Below the pieces are notes generated by a model. The model had not been told where the DNA came from. It made no database searches and saw only the letters and a program-made list of their open reading frames with translations. From contig NZ_LT629788.1 of NCBI RefSeq assembly GCF_900105805.1, positions 3,968,001-4,032,000 on the forward strand: a DNA stretch of 64,000 bases, read 5' to 3'. Shown here in pieces: positions 1-8,439 of this stretch (its first letter is position 1; each line of letters opens with the position of its first letter). Position numbers and translations under genes: made by a program. Origin of the DNA: Pseudomonas moraviensis (GTDB lineage: Bacteria; Pseudomonadota; Gammaproteobacteria; Pseudomonadales; Pseudomonadaceae).

Positions 1-464
1 ATCTGGCGGTCGGTCGCGAGAACGGTTTGCTCAACCCGCAACTGCCGGAGATGCAATTCATTCAGTCCGATTACTTCCCGGCGATCCGTCAGCTTGCTGG
101 CCTGCCGATCAGCCAGCGGCGCGGGCAGAAGTTGCCGAGCTATCAGCGCCTCGAACAGCGCCAATACGATCTGGTGCTGCTCGACCCGCCGGCGTGGGCG
201 AAAAGCGCATTCGGCACCGTCGACCTGCTGCGCGATTATCAAAGCCTGCTCAAACCCGCGCTGCTTACTACCGCCGATGACGGCGTGCTGATCTGCTGCA
301 ACAACCTGGCGAAAGTCAGCATGGACGACTGGCGCGAACAAGTGCTGCGCTGCGCCGAAAAAGCCGGCCGCCCAGTGCGTGAATGGAGCGTGATGACCCC
401 GGGCGCCGACTTCCCCTCGCGTGATCAGCAGCCACCGCTGAAGACGCTGATCTTGCAGCTGTGA
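1..464 (+). CDS. Class I SAM-dependent (rRNA-type) methyltransferase, C-terminal part
   Basis: The reading frame is open from the first bases of the window, so the gene starts upstream and only about 154 C-terminal residues are seen. The motif LDPPAWAKS matches the catalytic (D/N)PPxF/W loop of class I methyltransferases of the RlmI-like group that act on 23S rRNA, using S-adenosylmethionine. The C-terminal half has the expected strand-rich end of a Rossmann fold (DGVLICCNN, then the final TLILQL). The N-terminal SAM-binding glycine loop lies outside the window, so the exact substrate (which rRNA base) cannot be assigned. The gene is followed by a REP doublet and is not clearly in an operon with the next gene. 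Confidence 0.8.
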   Translation, partial: LAVGRENGLLNPQLPEMQFIQSDYFPAIRQLAGLPISQRRGQKLPSYQRLEQRQYDLVLLDPPAWAKSAFGTVDLLRDYQSLLKPALLTTADDGVLICCNNLAKVSMDDWREQVLRCAEKAGRPVREWSVMTPGADFPSRDQQPPLKTLILQL

Positions 465-490
465 TTGCTTTTTGACGACGCCGCGCCCGT

Positions 491-580
491 TGTAGGAGTG
501 AGCCTGCTCGCGATAGCGGTCTGTCAGTGACCAGAATTGCTGACTGACACTCCGCTATCGCGAGCAGGCTCACTCCTACA
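491..580. repeat. REP doublet (REPIN-like), TGTAGGAGTGAGC type
   Basis: Two inverted copies of a palindromic unit (TGTAGGAGTGAGCCTGCTCG and its complement) are separated by a loop of variable sequence, about 90 bp in all. The outer ends are TGTAGGAG and CTCCTACA. The same unit recurs at about 3948, 13936, 41008, 47076, 51367, 56668 and 59318. Confidence 0.93.
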
Positions 581-684
581 ATGGGGATCTGTTCCTACAG
601 AAATTTCTGAACAATCCTGTCCCACATCAAGCACTTCGGAACCAGAATCGCGTGCCATACTCCAAGGCACTCCGATTCAGACAG

Positions 685-3636
685 ATGAAGCCGCACATGC
701 CCAAAGGATTGATTCGCGCGATTGGCGCACTGCTGACAGCCCTGGCCCTCTACAGCCTGCTGGGGTTTCTGATCCTGCCGGGCATTGCCTTGCGTGTGGC
801 CAACCAGCAACTGGCGAACTACGCGACGCTGCCAGCGCATTTGCAGCGTATCGAACTCAACCCGTTCAGCCTTGAGGTCACCCTGTGGGGCCTGGTCATC
901 GGCGAGCCGGGCAAGGAACAGGTCGGCTTTGATCGTCTCTACGCCAACCTGCAAATCGACAGCCTGTGGACCAAAGCGCTGCACCTGTCGGACATCGAAC
1001 TGGACAAACCCAAGAGCGAAATCCTCTTCGCCAAGGACGGCAAGCTCAACCTGCTGGGCCTGTTCAACGTGCCGCCGAGTGAGCCGACACCCGCCGATCC
1101 CGACGCCAAGCCATTTCCGCTGCGCATCGACAACATCAAATTGGCCGGCGGCGTCGTGCATTTCGAGGACGCACGCCCCAGCGAGCCGATCGAATTCCTC
1201 TACGACGACCTCAGTTTCGAGCTGAAAAACCTCAGCACCCTGCCCGAAGACAGCGCCGACATGACCCTTATCGCGATCGGCCCCGCTGGCGGGCGGATCG
1301 ACTGGACGGGCAACTTCAGCCTGATCCCGTTCACCTCCGAAGGCACCCTGAAAGTCACCGATGGCCAGATGAAATCCTTCTGGCCCTACGTGCGCGACGC
1401 CGTGCCGCTGGTACTGGAAAACGGCGTAGTCAGCCTCAGCACCGACTACAAACTCAACCTGTCGAAACAAACCGAACTGCTGCTGAACAACGTCGCGGTG
1501 AGCATCGCGCCGTTCGCCATCAAGGCCCCGGATGGACGCCCGCTGGCCAGGCTCGAACGTCTCGACGTCAGCGAAACCTCGCTGGACCTGGCCAAGCAGC
1601 AAGTGGTGGTCGGTAAGATCCGCAGCAACAAGCTGGAAACCTGGGCGGCGCTGGAAGCCGATGGCCAACTGGACTGGCAGAAACTGTTCGCCAGCCAACC
1701 GTCGAAACCGGCTGCCAAAGCCGCTGCCGAACCGGCTGATGCACCAGCGGCCGCCGACTCGCCGAAGGCTGAATCGACTGCACCGAGCAAGCCATGGCAG
1801 GTGCTGGTCAAGGATGTGCAACTGCGCAACTACACGGTCCATCTCGCCGACCGTTCAGCACAGCCGGCGGTGGCGCTGGACATCACCCCACTGAACGTCG
1901 ACCTGCAGGATTTCGACAGCCTCAACGGCTCGCCTTTCAAGCTCAAGCTCGACAGCGGCCTGGGCAAGCAAGGCAGGATCAGCGCCGACGGTACGGTCAA
2001 TCTGGCCCCGGTGAATGCGCAGCTCAACGTGAAAACCCAGGATGTCGACCTGCGGGTCGCGCAATCCTATATCAACCCGTTCATTCGTCTGGAACTGCGT
2101 AGCGGCATGCTTGGCAGTGACCTCAAGGTCGACCTGAAAAGCACCGAACCGCTGGCCCTCAGCGTCACCGGCCGCGCACAGATCGATCAGTTGCACACCC
2201 TCGATACGCTCAAGACCCGCGACTTCCTGAAATGGCAGCAAGTGGTGGTCGACGGCATCAACTATCAGCACGGCGACAGCCTGTCGATCGACAAGGTCAA
2301 CCTGTTGCAGCCGTACGTGCGTTTCATGATCAACGACGACCGCACCACCAACGTCGACGATTTGCTGATTCCGCAACCGGCGGACAGCGGTGCAAAACCG
2401 GCCGGAAGCAAACCGGCCGGCAAGGACAAGCCGCTGGGCATTCATATTGGCGCGATTGCGATCAACGACGGCTCGGCCAACTTCGCCGACTTCAGCCTGA
2501 CCCCGAATTTCGCTACCGCCGTGCAGCAGCTCAACGGCCAGATCGGCACCATCGACAGTCGTCAGGCAAAACCGGCCAGCGTCGACATCAAAGGCAAGGT
2601 CGACCGTTATGCGCCGGTGACGATCAAGGGTGCGGTCAATCCGTTCGACCCGATGGCCAGCTTGGACATCGCCACCAGTTTCAAACGCGTCGAACTGACG
2701 ACCCTGACGCCCTACTCCGGCAAGTTCGCCGGGTACCGTATCCGCAAGGGCCGGCTGAATCTTGACCTGCATTACCTGATCACCAAGGGTCAGTTGAAGG
2801 CCGAGAACAAGGTCGTGGTCGAGCAACTGCAACTGGGCGAGAAAGTCGACAGCCCCGATGCGGTGAGTCTGCCGCTGAAACTGGCGATCGCCCTGCTCAA
2901 GGACGTCGACGGCAAGATTTCCATCGAATTGCCAGTGACCGGCGACCTGAACAATCCGCAGTTCAGCGTGATGCCGATCGTCTGGCAGACCCTGCGCAAC
3001 CTCATCGTCAAAGCCGCCGCCGCGCCGTTCAAGATGATCGGTGGGCTGGTCAGTGGTGGCGGCTCCGAAGACCTCGGCACCGTATCCTTCGCGCCGGGCT
3101 CCAGCGACTTGAGCAAAGACGCCGAAGCGGCGCTGGTGAAACTGTCGCAAGCGCTCAAGGAGCGTCCGGCGCTGCGCCTGGAAATCGAAGGCACTGCCGC
3201 GAAAAGCAGCGACGGGCCGTTGCTCGCGGAGCAGCGTCTGGAACGGGAATACCAGTACAACTACTACAAGATGCTCCAGCGCCGTGGCGATAAAGTTCCG
3301 GCCCAGGCCTCGCTGCTGCAAGTGCCGGAAGGCGAGAAAGCCGCGCTGCTCGAAGGCATCTACCGCACCCGCCTGAAAACCCAGCCACCGGCAGAATGGA
3401 AGGATCTGGGCAAGGAAGAACGCACGGCAAAAATGCGCCAGGCCGTGATTGTGTTCTGGAGTGGCAGCGACGTGCTGCTGCGACAGTTGGGTCAGGATCG
3501 CGCCAGCACCATCAAGGATTACCTGGTCGACAAGGGCAAGCTCGAGGATGACCGGGTGTACTTCATCGACGCCAACCTCGGCGAAGCCGAAAGCGATGGC
3601 CGCGTGGTAACGCAAATGCATCTGGATGCCGAATGA
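685..3636 (+). CDS. DUF748 domain-containing envelope protein
   Basis: A 983-residue protein with one N-terminal membrane segment (about residues 8-33) followed by a long soluble region. The repeated pattern of short beta strands and the family match to DUF748 place it near the AsmA/TamB-like envelope proteins, which are thought to act in the periplasm on outer-membrane or lipid homeostasis. An Ala/Pro/Lys-rich linker at about residues 337-368 splits the protein. The last 200 residues contain a segment with SFAPGSSDLSKDAEAAL that recalls OmpA-C-like folds. The frame is open up to a GTG at 652, but ATG 685 puts the basic residues directly before the membrane helix and was chosen; ATG 697 is also possible. 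It overlaps the next gene by 4 bases, so the two are probably translated together. Its exact role is unknown. Confidence 0.8.
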   Translation: MKPHMPKGLIRAIGALLTALALYSLLGFLILPGIALRVANQQLANYATLPAHLQRIELNPFSLEVTLWGLVIGEPGKEQVGFDRLYANLQIDSLWTKALHLSDIELDKPKSEILFAKDGKLNLLGLFNVPPSEPTPADPDAKPFPLRIDNIKLAGGVVHFEDARPSEPIEFLYDDLSFELKNLSTLPEDSADMTLIAIGPAGGRIDWTGNFSLIPFTSEGTLKVTDGQMKSFWPYVRDAVPLVLENGVVSLSTDYKLNLSKQTELLLNNVAVSIAPFAIKAPDGRPLARLERLDVSETSLDLAKQQVVVGKIRSNKLETWAALEADGQLDWQKLFASQPSKPAAKAAAEPADAPAAADSPKAESTAPSKPWQVLVKDVQLRNYTVHLADRSAQPAVALDITPLNVDLQDFDSLNGSPFKLKLDSGLGKQGRISADGTVNLAPVNAQLNVKTQDVDLRVAQSYINPFIRLELRSGMLGSDLKVDLKSTEPLALSVTGRAQIDQLHTLDTLKTRDFLKWQQVVVDGINYQHGDSLSIDKVNLLQPYVRFMINDDRTTNVDDLLIPQPADSGAKPAGSKPAGKDKPLGIHIGAIAINDGSANFADFSLTPNFATAVQQLNGQIGTIDSRQAKPASVDIKGKVDRYAPVTIKGAVNPFDPMASLDIATSFKRVELTTLTPYSGKFAGYRIRKGRLNLDLHYLITKGQLKAENKVVVEQLQLGEKVDSPDAVSLPLKLAIALLKDVDGKISIELPVTGDLNNPQFSVMPIVWQTLRNLIVKAAAAPFKMIGGLVSGGGSEDLGTVSFAPGSSDLSKDAEAALVKLSQALKERPALRLEIEGTAAKSSDGPLLAEQRLEREYQYNYYKMLQRRGDKVPAQASLLQVPEGEKAALLEGIYRTRLKTQPPAEWKDLGKEERTAKMRQAVIVFWSGSDVLLRQLGQDRASTIKDYLVDKGKLEDDRVYFIDANLGEAESDGRVVTQMHLDAE

Positions 3637-3932
3637 TCATGCGTAATTGGCTGGCGGTGATCGCTCTGATGTGTGTTGCTGGCCACGCGTCGGCTTCGGA
3701 CACTTTGCGCTGCGGCAGCCAGTTGATCAGCCTCGGCGACCGCGCAAGCGAGGTGCTGCAAAAATGTGGCGAGCCGGCCGGCCGGGACGTGCTCGGCTAC
3801 AAGCGCAGTGCCAATCGGCGCGAAGAGTTTCAGGTCGAGGAATGGACCTACGGCCCGAACAACGGCATGTACCAGTACCTGCGCTTCGAAGGCAATCGCC
3901 TGCGGCAGATCACCAGCAAACGCGGTAACTGA
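3633..3932 (+). CDS. DUF2845 domain-containing secreted protein
   Basis: A 99-residue protein with an N-terminal signal peptide ending at about GHASA, so it is exported to the periplasm. The mature part begins with DTLRCGSQLISLGD and contains a second cysteine in VLQKCGEPAG, a pair typical of DUF2845, then the W-T-Y-G strand and a final short basic tail. The start codon overlaps the stop of the DUF748 gene (ATGA), indicating a two-gene operon with coupled translation. A second in-frame ATG lies 6 bases downstream. The function of DUF2845 is not known; a DisulfideBond-stabilised small periplasmic protein is an inference from the cysteine pair. Confidence 0.78.
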   Translation: MIMRNWLAVIALMCVAGHASASDTLRCGSQLISLGDRASEVLQKCGEPAGRDVLGYKRSANRREEFQVEEWTYGPNNGMYQYLRFEGNRLRQITSKRGN

Positions 3933-3947
3933 TCAATACATCATCCC

Positions 3948-4037
3948 TGTAGGAGTGAGCCTGCTCGCGATCGCAGTTTGTCAGTCGAGACATCAGTCAA
4001 CTGACAGACCGCTATCGCGAGCAGGCTCACTCCTACA
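3948..4037. repeat. REP doublet, TGTAGGAGTGAGC type
   Basis: An inverted pair of the same unit as at 491, outer ends TGTAGGAG and CTCCTACA, loop containing a diverged central sequence. It sits between the convergent ends of the DUF2845 and BON-domain genes. Confidence 0.93.
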
Positions 4038-4064
4038 TTTGCTTTGTGTGACCCATGAATAGAA

Positions 4065-4092
4065 CAGGCCCCGACACAAGTGCCGGGGCCTG
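4065..4092 (-). terminator. Rho-independent terminator-like hairpin for the BON-domain gene
   Basis: A GC-rich stem of 9 bp (CAGGCCCCG paired with CGGGGCCTG) with a loop of about 10 bases lies 108 bases past the stop of the leftward BON gene. On the minus strand it is followed by TTCTATTCAT, a weak U tract, so termination strength is uncertain. Confidence 0.6.
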
Positions 4093-4199
4093 TAATGGTC
4101 ACATCCGTGTGACCGTTCGCATGAACTCTAAAGTTGCGGCAGACGTATTGCTCGGCCCGTCTGTCGCGTCTTCTCCCGGTTCAGGCGAGAAGTCTTGCC

Positions 4200-4553
4200 T
4201 TAGTCGGCTTTCAGGCCGTCAGCAGAAACTGCTTTAACGCCTTTGATTTTCTTGGTGATGTTCACCGCGGTGGTTTTCTGAGCTTCGGTGACAGCTACGT
4301 CAGAAGACAGGGAAACTACACCTTTGTTGGTTTCGACTTTGATGTCGGTGCCTGGAATACCTTTTTCGGTAACCAGATCGCTTTTCACTTTGGTGGTGAT
4401 CCAAGTGTCGGAAGTAGCTTCTTTAGCCTTGGTAACTTCACCGGCAGCCAGAACCATTGGCGCTTGGGTAGCCTGAGCGGACTGGGCGAAAGCGCCACCA
4501 GCCATGGTCAGGGTCAGAGCGGTAGCAGCGGCAGTGATAGCGAACTTCTTCAT
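4200..4553 (-). CDS. BON domain-containing periplasmic protein (OsmY-like)
   Basis: A 117-residue protein with a clear signal peptide (MKKFAITAAATALTLTMAGG, cleaved near AFA-QS). The rest is a single BON domain from about residue 48: ITTKVKSDL, GIPGTDIKVETNKGVVSLSS and the closing repeat KKIKGVKAV. BON domains bind phospholipids or membranes, and OsmY-type members are envelope stress proteins. Only one BON repeat is present, whereas E. coli OsmY has two. An AGGAGT ribosome site lies 6 bases before the start. The 300 bases upstream are AT-rich and hold a 17-bp palindrome, which suggests regulated expression. Confidence 0.85.
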   Translation of the reverse strand: MKKFAITAAATALTLTMAGGAFAQSAQATQAPMVLAAGEVTKAKEATSDTWITTKVKSDLVTEKGIPGTDIKVETNKGVVSLSSDVAVTEAQKTTAVNITKKIKGVKAVSADGLKAD

Positions 4554-4697
4554 ACGAGTAACTCCTGTTTTTACTGGAAGTCTGCTGTAACGCTTGTCAG
4601 CAGGGTTACCGGAGATATTGCGAACGCTGTGCCAACTTTTTCGACCGTATAAAATCGTTTAAAAACAAACAGTTATGAAAAACGCTGATTTTCACTT

Positions 4698-4714
4698 TCA
4701 TGCAAAATGCATGA
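4698..4714. promoter_or_regulatory. 17-bp inverted repeat in the BON gene upstream region
   Basis: TCATGCAAAATGCATGA is a near-perfect dyad with 7-bp arms and a 3-base centre, about 145 bp upstream of the BON start. A further GCATGCAA lies about 15 bp away. The whole 4554-4804 region contains no gene and is much more AT-rich than its surroundings. No matching regulator is recognised, so an operator role is inference. Confidence 0.4.
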
Positions 4715-4804
4715 CTCACTTCAATTTCGCATGCAAGTTGCGGTTTTTTGGAAAGTTCATAAGCTGCTGAAATTATTGGAGCTTTTGTGAAGTGCTCGCG
4801 AAAT

Positions 4805-4830
4805 GAAAAATGCCCCGCGGTGCGGGGCAT
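4805..4830 (-). terminator. Rho-independent terminator of pilA
   Basis: A 9-bp stem (ATGCCCCGC paired with GCGGGGCAT) with a 3-base loop lies 24 bases past the pilA stop. Reading leftward it is followed directly by a run of U (TTTTTCATTT). Confidence 0.85.
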
Positions 4831-4853
4831 TCGGGCTTCAGGCGCGAACCGGA

Positions 4854-5291
4854 TTACGTACCGCTGGCCGTGCAGCCACGAGGCGAGTAATCGGCGTTGA
4901 CAGTTGTCGCGCAGGTCCATGCGCCTGAAGTATTGCCCGTGGCGGATCCTGATCGAGAAAGCGTGACGGTTTTACCCAGAACCGGACCCGGCGCGTTAAG
5001 CAAGGTACAAGTGATTGATCCTGCGCCTGTAGACGCGGTGCCTGTAACCGCCAACGTACAGTTGGAAGTGGCAGTAGTACCGTTGGCGACGTTCGTCAGA
5101 TCCGGGGTGCCGCCCTGATTGATCGTGTCTTCGAACGGTACTTTGAGCGCGGTAATCTCCGCCAGCCCCGCCGTCACCTTCGACCGCGCCTGATACTTCG
5201 AATACTGCGGCAGGGCGATTGTCGCCAGAATGCCGATGATCGCCACAACGATCAGCAGCTCGATCAATGTAAAGCCTTGTTGTTTTTTCAT
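4854..5291 (-). CDS. pilA: Type IV major pilin PilA
   Basis: A 145-residue prepilin. The leader MKKQQG is cut before Phe by PilD, giving FTLIELLIVVAIIGILATIA with Glu5, the classic type IVa N-terminal helix. Four cysteines follow; the last two (in WTCATT and PRGCTASG) would close the C-terminal D-region loop. The start at 5291 was chosen because the short basic leader directly precedes the cleavage glycine; the frame remains open upstream but without a leader-like sequence. The gene lies opposite pilB, as in P. aeruginosa, and has a sigma-54 promoter 49 bases upstream, consistent with PilS/PilR control. Pilin body sequence varies widely between strains, so identity as the major pilin rests on the N-terminus and location. 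Confidence 0.93.
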   Translation of the reverse strand: MKKQQGFTLIELLIVVAIIGILATIALPQYSKYQARSKVTAGLAEITALKVPFEDTINQGGTPDLTNVANGTTATSNCTLAVTGTASTGAGSITCTLLNAPGPVLGKTVTLSRSGSATGNTSGAWTCATTVNADYSPRGCTASGT

Positions 5292-5339
5292 AGACACGCT
5301 CCATGCATGAGTCGAAATCTCATGATCTGAACAAGGCTC

Positions 5340-5355
5340 AGCACAGCCCATGCCA
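5340..5355 (-). promoter_or_regulatory. Sigma-54 (RpoN) promoter of pilA
   Basis: On the minus strand the sequence TGGCATGGGCTGTGCT matches the RpoN consensus TGGCACGNNNNTTGCW at all but two bases, with the essential GG and GC exactly spaced at -24/-12. It ends 49 bases before the pilA ATG. TGTC motifs further upstream (about 5428-5475) resemble PilR contact sites but are not distinct enough to call separately. Confidence 0.82.
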
Positions 5356-5517
5356 ACGCCCTTTTGCCCCCGTCTGCTGGGCGCGCGCATTCCCCGACGC
5401 CGTTTCCTACAACCGGCAACCGCACTATCTGACACTTTTTGTCACCTGCACCGGCCGTGTTTGGCGCTGTCACTTGACTAGGCTATAAGTCATGAACGGC
5501 AAGCGTGCGGAATCCCC

Positions 5518-7218
5518 ATGAATGACATCGCTCTGAGCGGTCTGGCCAAGCAATTGGTCCAGGCCGAATTGCTCACGGAAACAAGCGCCCGGCAATCCTG
5601 GGCGCAGGCCCAGCGCAATCGTGTGTCGCTGGTCAATTACCTGGTGCACAACAAACTGGTCAACAGCCGGCAGATCGCCGAGATTGCCTCGGAACATTTC
5701 GGCATGGCCCTGCTCGATCTCAATTGCCTCGACAAAGAGACCCAGCCCAAGGGCCTGGTTAGCGAAAAACTGGTTCGCCAGCACTGCGCCCTGCCCCTGT
5801 GGCGACGTGGCAACAAATTGTTCGTGGGTCTATCCGACCCGAGCAATCAGCAGGCAATCAGCGACATCCAGTTCAGCACCGGCCTGAGCACCGAAGCGAT
5901 TCTGGTCGAGGACGACAAGCTCAGCGACGCCATCGACAAGTTCTTCGACAGCCATGCTTCGGGCCTGGAAGAAATGGCCGATGTCGATCTGGACGGCCTC
6001 GACGTCGAGTCCATCGATGACAACAAGCAGGACGTTATCGGCGGCCTCGATGCGGACGATGCTCCAGTCGTGCGCTTCGTGCACAAGATGCTGCTCGATG
6101 CGATCAAGAGCGGCTCTTCCGACCTGCATTTCGAGCCCTACGAGAAAAACTACCGGGTACGCATGCGCACCGACGGTATGCTGCGCGAGGTGGCCAAGCC
6201 GCCGATCCAGTTGGCCGGACGCATTGCCGCACGTTTGAAGGTCATGGCCAGCCTCGATATTTCGGAACGGCGCAAACCCCAGGACGGGCGGATCAAGATG
6301 CGCCTGTCGAAAAGCAAATCCATCGATTTCCGCGTCAACACCCTGCCGACCCTGTGGGGCGAAAAAGTGGTGATCCGGATTCTCGACCCGTCCAGTGCGC
6401 AAATGGGCATCGACGCCTTGGGTTACGAGGCCGAACAAAAAGCCTTGTATCTCGCTGCGCTGAAACAGCCGCAAGGGATGATTCTGGTCACTGGCCCCAC
6501 GGGCTCCGGTAAAACCGTGTCGCTGTACACCGGGCTGAACATCCTCAACACCGTCGACATCAACATCTCCACCGCCGAAGACCCGGTGGAGATCAACATG
6601 GAAGGCATCAACCAGGTCAACGTCAATCCCCGCCAGGGGCTGGATTTCGCTCAGGCCCTGCGTTCGTTTCTGCGTCAGGACCCGGATGTGATCATGGTCG
6701 GCGAGATCCGCGACCTGGAAACCGCCGAGATCGCGATCAAAGCTGCGCAGACCGGTCACCTGGTGCTATCGACCCTGCACACCAACAGCGCGGCGGAAAC
6801 TCTCACGCGCCTGCACAACATGGGTATTCCCGGTTTCAACATCGCCACCTCGGTGAGCCTGATCATCGCCCAGCGTCTGGCACGCAAGTTATGTGCGCAC
6901 TGCAAACGGCCGCTGGAGATCCCGCACGAAACCTTGCTCAAGGAAGGCTTCCCCGAGGAACGCATCGGTCATTTCACGATCTACGAGCCGGTCGGTTGCG
7001 ATCACTGCAATGGCGGGTACAAAGGACGCGTGGGGATTTATGAAGTGGTAAAAAACACACCGGACCTGCAACGGCTGATCATGGCCGAGGGCAATTCACT
7101 GGAAATCGACATCCAGATGCGCCGCGACGGTTTCGCCGACCTGCGCACCTCCGGGCTGCACAAGGCCATGCAAGGCATCACCAGCCTTGAGGAAATCAAC
7201 CGGGTCACCAAGGATTGA
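5518..7218 (+). CDS. pilB: Type IV pilus assembly ATPase PilB
   Basis: A 566-residue GspE/PilB-type hexameric ATPase that powers pilus extension from the cytoplasm. The N-terminal MshEN-like domain spans about residues 1-150. The ATPase core contains Walker A GPTGSGKT at about residues 324-331, the Asp box and Walker B region DPDVIMVGEIRD at about 393-404, and His box AQTGHLVLSTLHTN. Four cysteines arranged as CAHC and CDHC at about 459-500 form the zinc site seen in PilB. Length equals the PAO1 protein. The next gene pilC starts 2 bases after the stop, so pilB-pilC-pilD form an operon. Divergent from pilA. Confidence 0.97.
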   Translation: MNDIALSGLAKQLVQAELLTETSARQSWAQAQRNRVSLVNYLVHNKLVNSRQIAEIASEHFGMALLDLNCLDKETQPKGLVSEKLVRQHCALPLWRRGNKLFVGLSDPSNQQAISDIQFSTGLSTEAILVEDDKLSDAIDKFFDSHASGLEEMADVDLDGLDVESIDDNKQDVIGGLDADDAPVVRFVHKMLLDAIKSGSSDLHFEPYEKNYRVRMRTDGMLREVAKPPIQLAGRIAARLKVMASLDISERRKPQDGRIKMRLSKSKSIDFRVNTLPTLWGEKVVIRILDPSSAQMGIDALGYEAEQKALYLAALKQPQGMILVTGPTGSGKTVSLYTGLNILNTVDINISTAEDPVEINMEGINQVNVNPRQGLDFAQALRSFLRQDPDVIMVGEIRDLETAEIAIKAAQTGHLVLSTLHTNSAAETLTRLHNMGIPGFNIATSVSLIIAQRLARKLCAHCKRPLEIPHETLLKEGFPEERIGHFTIYEPVGCDHCNGGYKGRVGIYEVVKNTPDLQRLIMAEGNSLEIDIQMRRDGFADLRTSGLHKAMQGITSLEEINRVTKD

Positions 7219-7220
7219 AC

Positions 7221-8438
7221 ATGGCGGTCAAGGCAGCGAAAGTCAGCGTTTACGCCTGGGAAGGCACGGACCGCAAAGGCAGCAAAGTCAGCGGCGAGTT
7301 GAGTGGGCAGAATCCCGCACTGATCAAGGCGCAGCTGCGCAAACAGGGGATCAACCCGGGCAAGGTGCGCAAGAAATCCGCCTCCCTGCTGAGCTTCGGC
7401 AAACGCGTCAAGCCGCAGGACATCGCCTTGTTCACCCGGCAGATGGCGACCATGATGAAGGCCGGCGTGCCGCTGTTGCAGTCCTTCGACATCATCGGCG
7501 AGGGCTTCGAAAACCCGGCCATGCGCAAACTCGTCGACGAGGTCAAACAGGAGGTCGCCGCCGGTAACAGCTTCGCCACGTCATTGCGCAAAAAACCGCA
7601 ATACTTCGACGAGTTGTACTGCAATCTGGTCGACGCTGGCGAGCAGTCTGGCGCCCTCGATACCTTGCTCGAACGGGTTGCGACCTATAAGGAAAAAAGC
7701 GAGGCACTCAAAGCCAAGATCAAGAAGGCGATGACTTACCCTACTGCCGTGGTGCTGGTGGCGGCGGTGGTGACCGGCATTCTGCTGGTCAAAGTGGTGC
7801 CGCAGTTCCAGTCGGTGTTTTCCGGGTTCGGCGCCGAATTGCCGGGCTTCACTCTGATGATCATCAGCCTGTCGGAGTTCATGCAGCAGTGGTGGTGGGC
7901 GATTCTCTTTGCCCTGGTGGCGGCGTTTTTCGGCACTCGCCACGCGCTGAAGACTTCGCAGGCCCTGCGCGACCGTCGCGATGCCTGGCTGCTGAAGCTG
8001 CCGCTGGTGGGCACCTTGATGTACAAGTCCGCCGTTGCGCGTTTTGCCCGCACCCTGTCGACTACATTCGCAGCCGGTGTGCCGTTGGTGGAAGCGCTCG
8101 ATTCGGTCGCCGGCGCCACCGGCAACGTGGTGTTCAAGCGTGCGGTGCTGCGGGTCCGGCAGGACGTGTCGACCGGCATGCAGCTGAATTTCTCGATGCG
8201 CAGCACCGGTGTATTCCCCAACATGGCGGTACAAATGACCGCCATCGGCGAGGAGTCCGGGGCACTGGATGACATGCTCGACAAGGTTGCCAGTTTCTAT
8301 GAGGCCGAAGTCGATAACATGGTCGACAACCTCACCAGCCTGATGGAGCCGTTCATCATGGTGGTGCTGGGGGTCATCGTCGGTGGACTGGTGGTGGCCA
8401 TGTACCTGCCGATCTTCCAACTCGGCTCAGCGATCTGA
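7221..8438 (+). CDS. pilC: Type IV pilus inner-membrane platform protein PilC
   Basis: A 405-residue GspF/PilC family protein. It has two copies of the T2SSF cytoplasmic helical domain (about residues 70-190 and 275-395), each preceded or followed by hydrophobic segments (about 168-190, 215-240 and 375-400). The motifs FTRQMATMMKAGVPL and FARTLSTTFAAGVPL mark the two repeats. PilC sits in the inner membrane and couples PilB (and PilT) to pilin insertion. ATG 7221 is preferred over an upstream TTG in the same frame; it follows the pilB stop by 2 bases. pilD begins one base after its stop. Confidence 0.97.
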   Translation: MAVKAAKVSVYAWEGTDRKGSKVSGELSGQNPALIKAQLRKQGINPGKVRKKSASLLSFGKRVKPQDIALFTRQMATMMKAGVPLLQSFDIIGEGFENPAMRKLVDEVKQEVAAGNSFATSLRKKPQYFDELYCNLVDAGEQSGALDTLLERVATYKEKSEALKAKIKKAMTYPTAVVLVAAVVTGILLVKVVPQFQSVFSGFGAELPGFTLMIISLSEFMQQWWWAILFALVAAFFGTRHALKTSQALRDRRDAWLLKLPLVGTLMYKSAVARFARTLSTTFAAGVPLVEALDSVAGATGNVVFKRAVLRVRQDVSTGMQLNFSMRSTGVFPNMAVQMTAIGEESGALDDMLDKVASFYEAEVDNMVDNLTSLMEPFIMVVLGVIVGGLVVAMYLPIFQLGSAI

Positions 8439-8439
8439 C

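Noticed and set aside
1855..3621. Minus-strand frame of 588 codons opposite the DUF748 gene
   Set aside because: It is a codon-bias shadow; no domain or start signal, and the plus-strand protein matches a known family.
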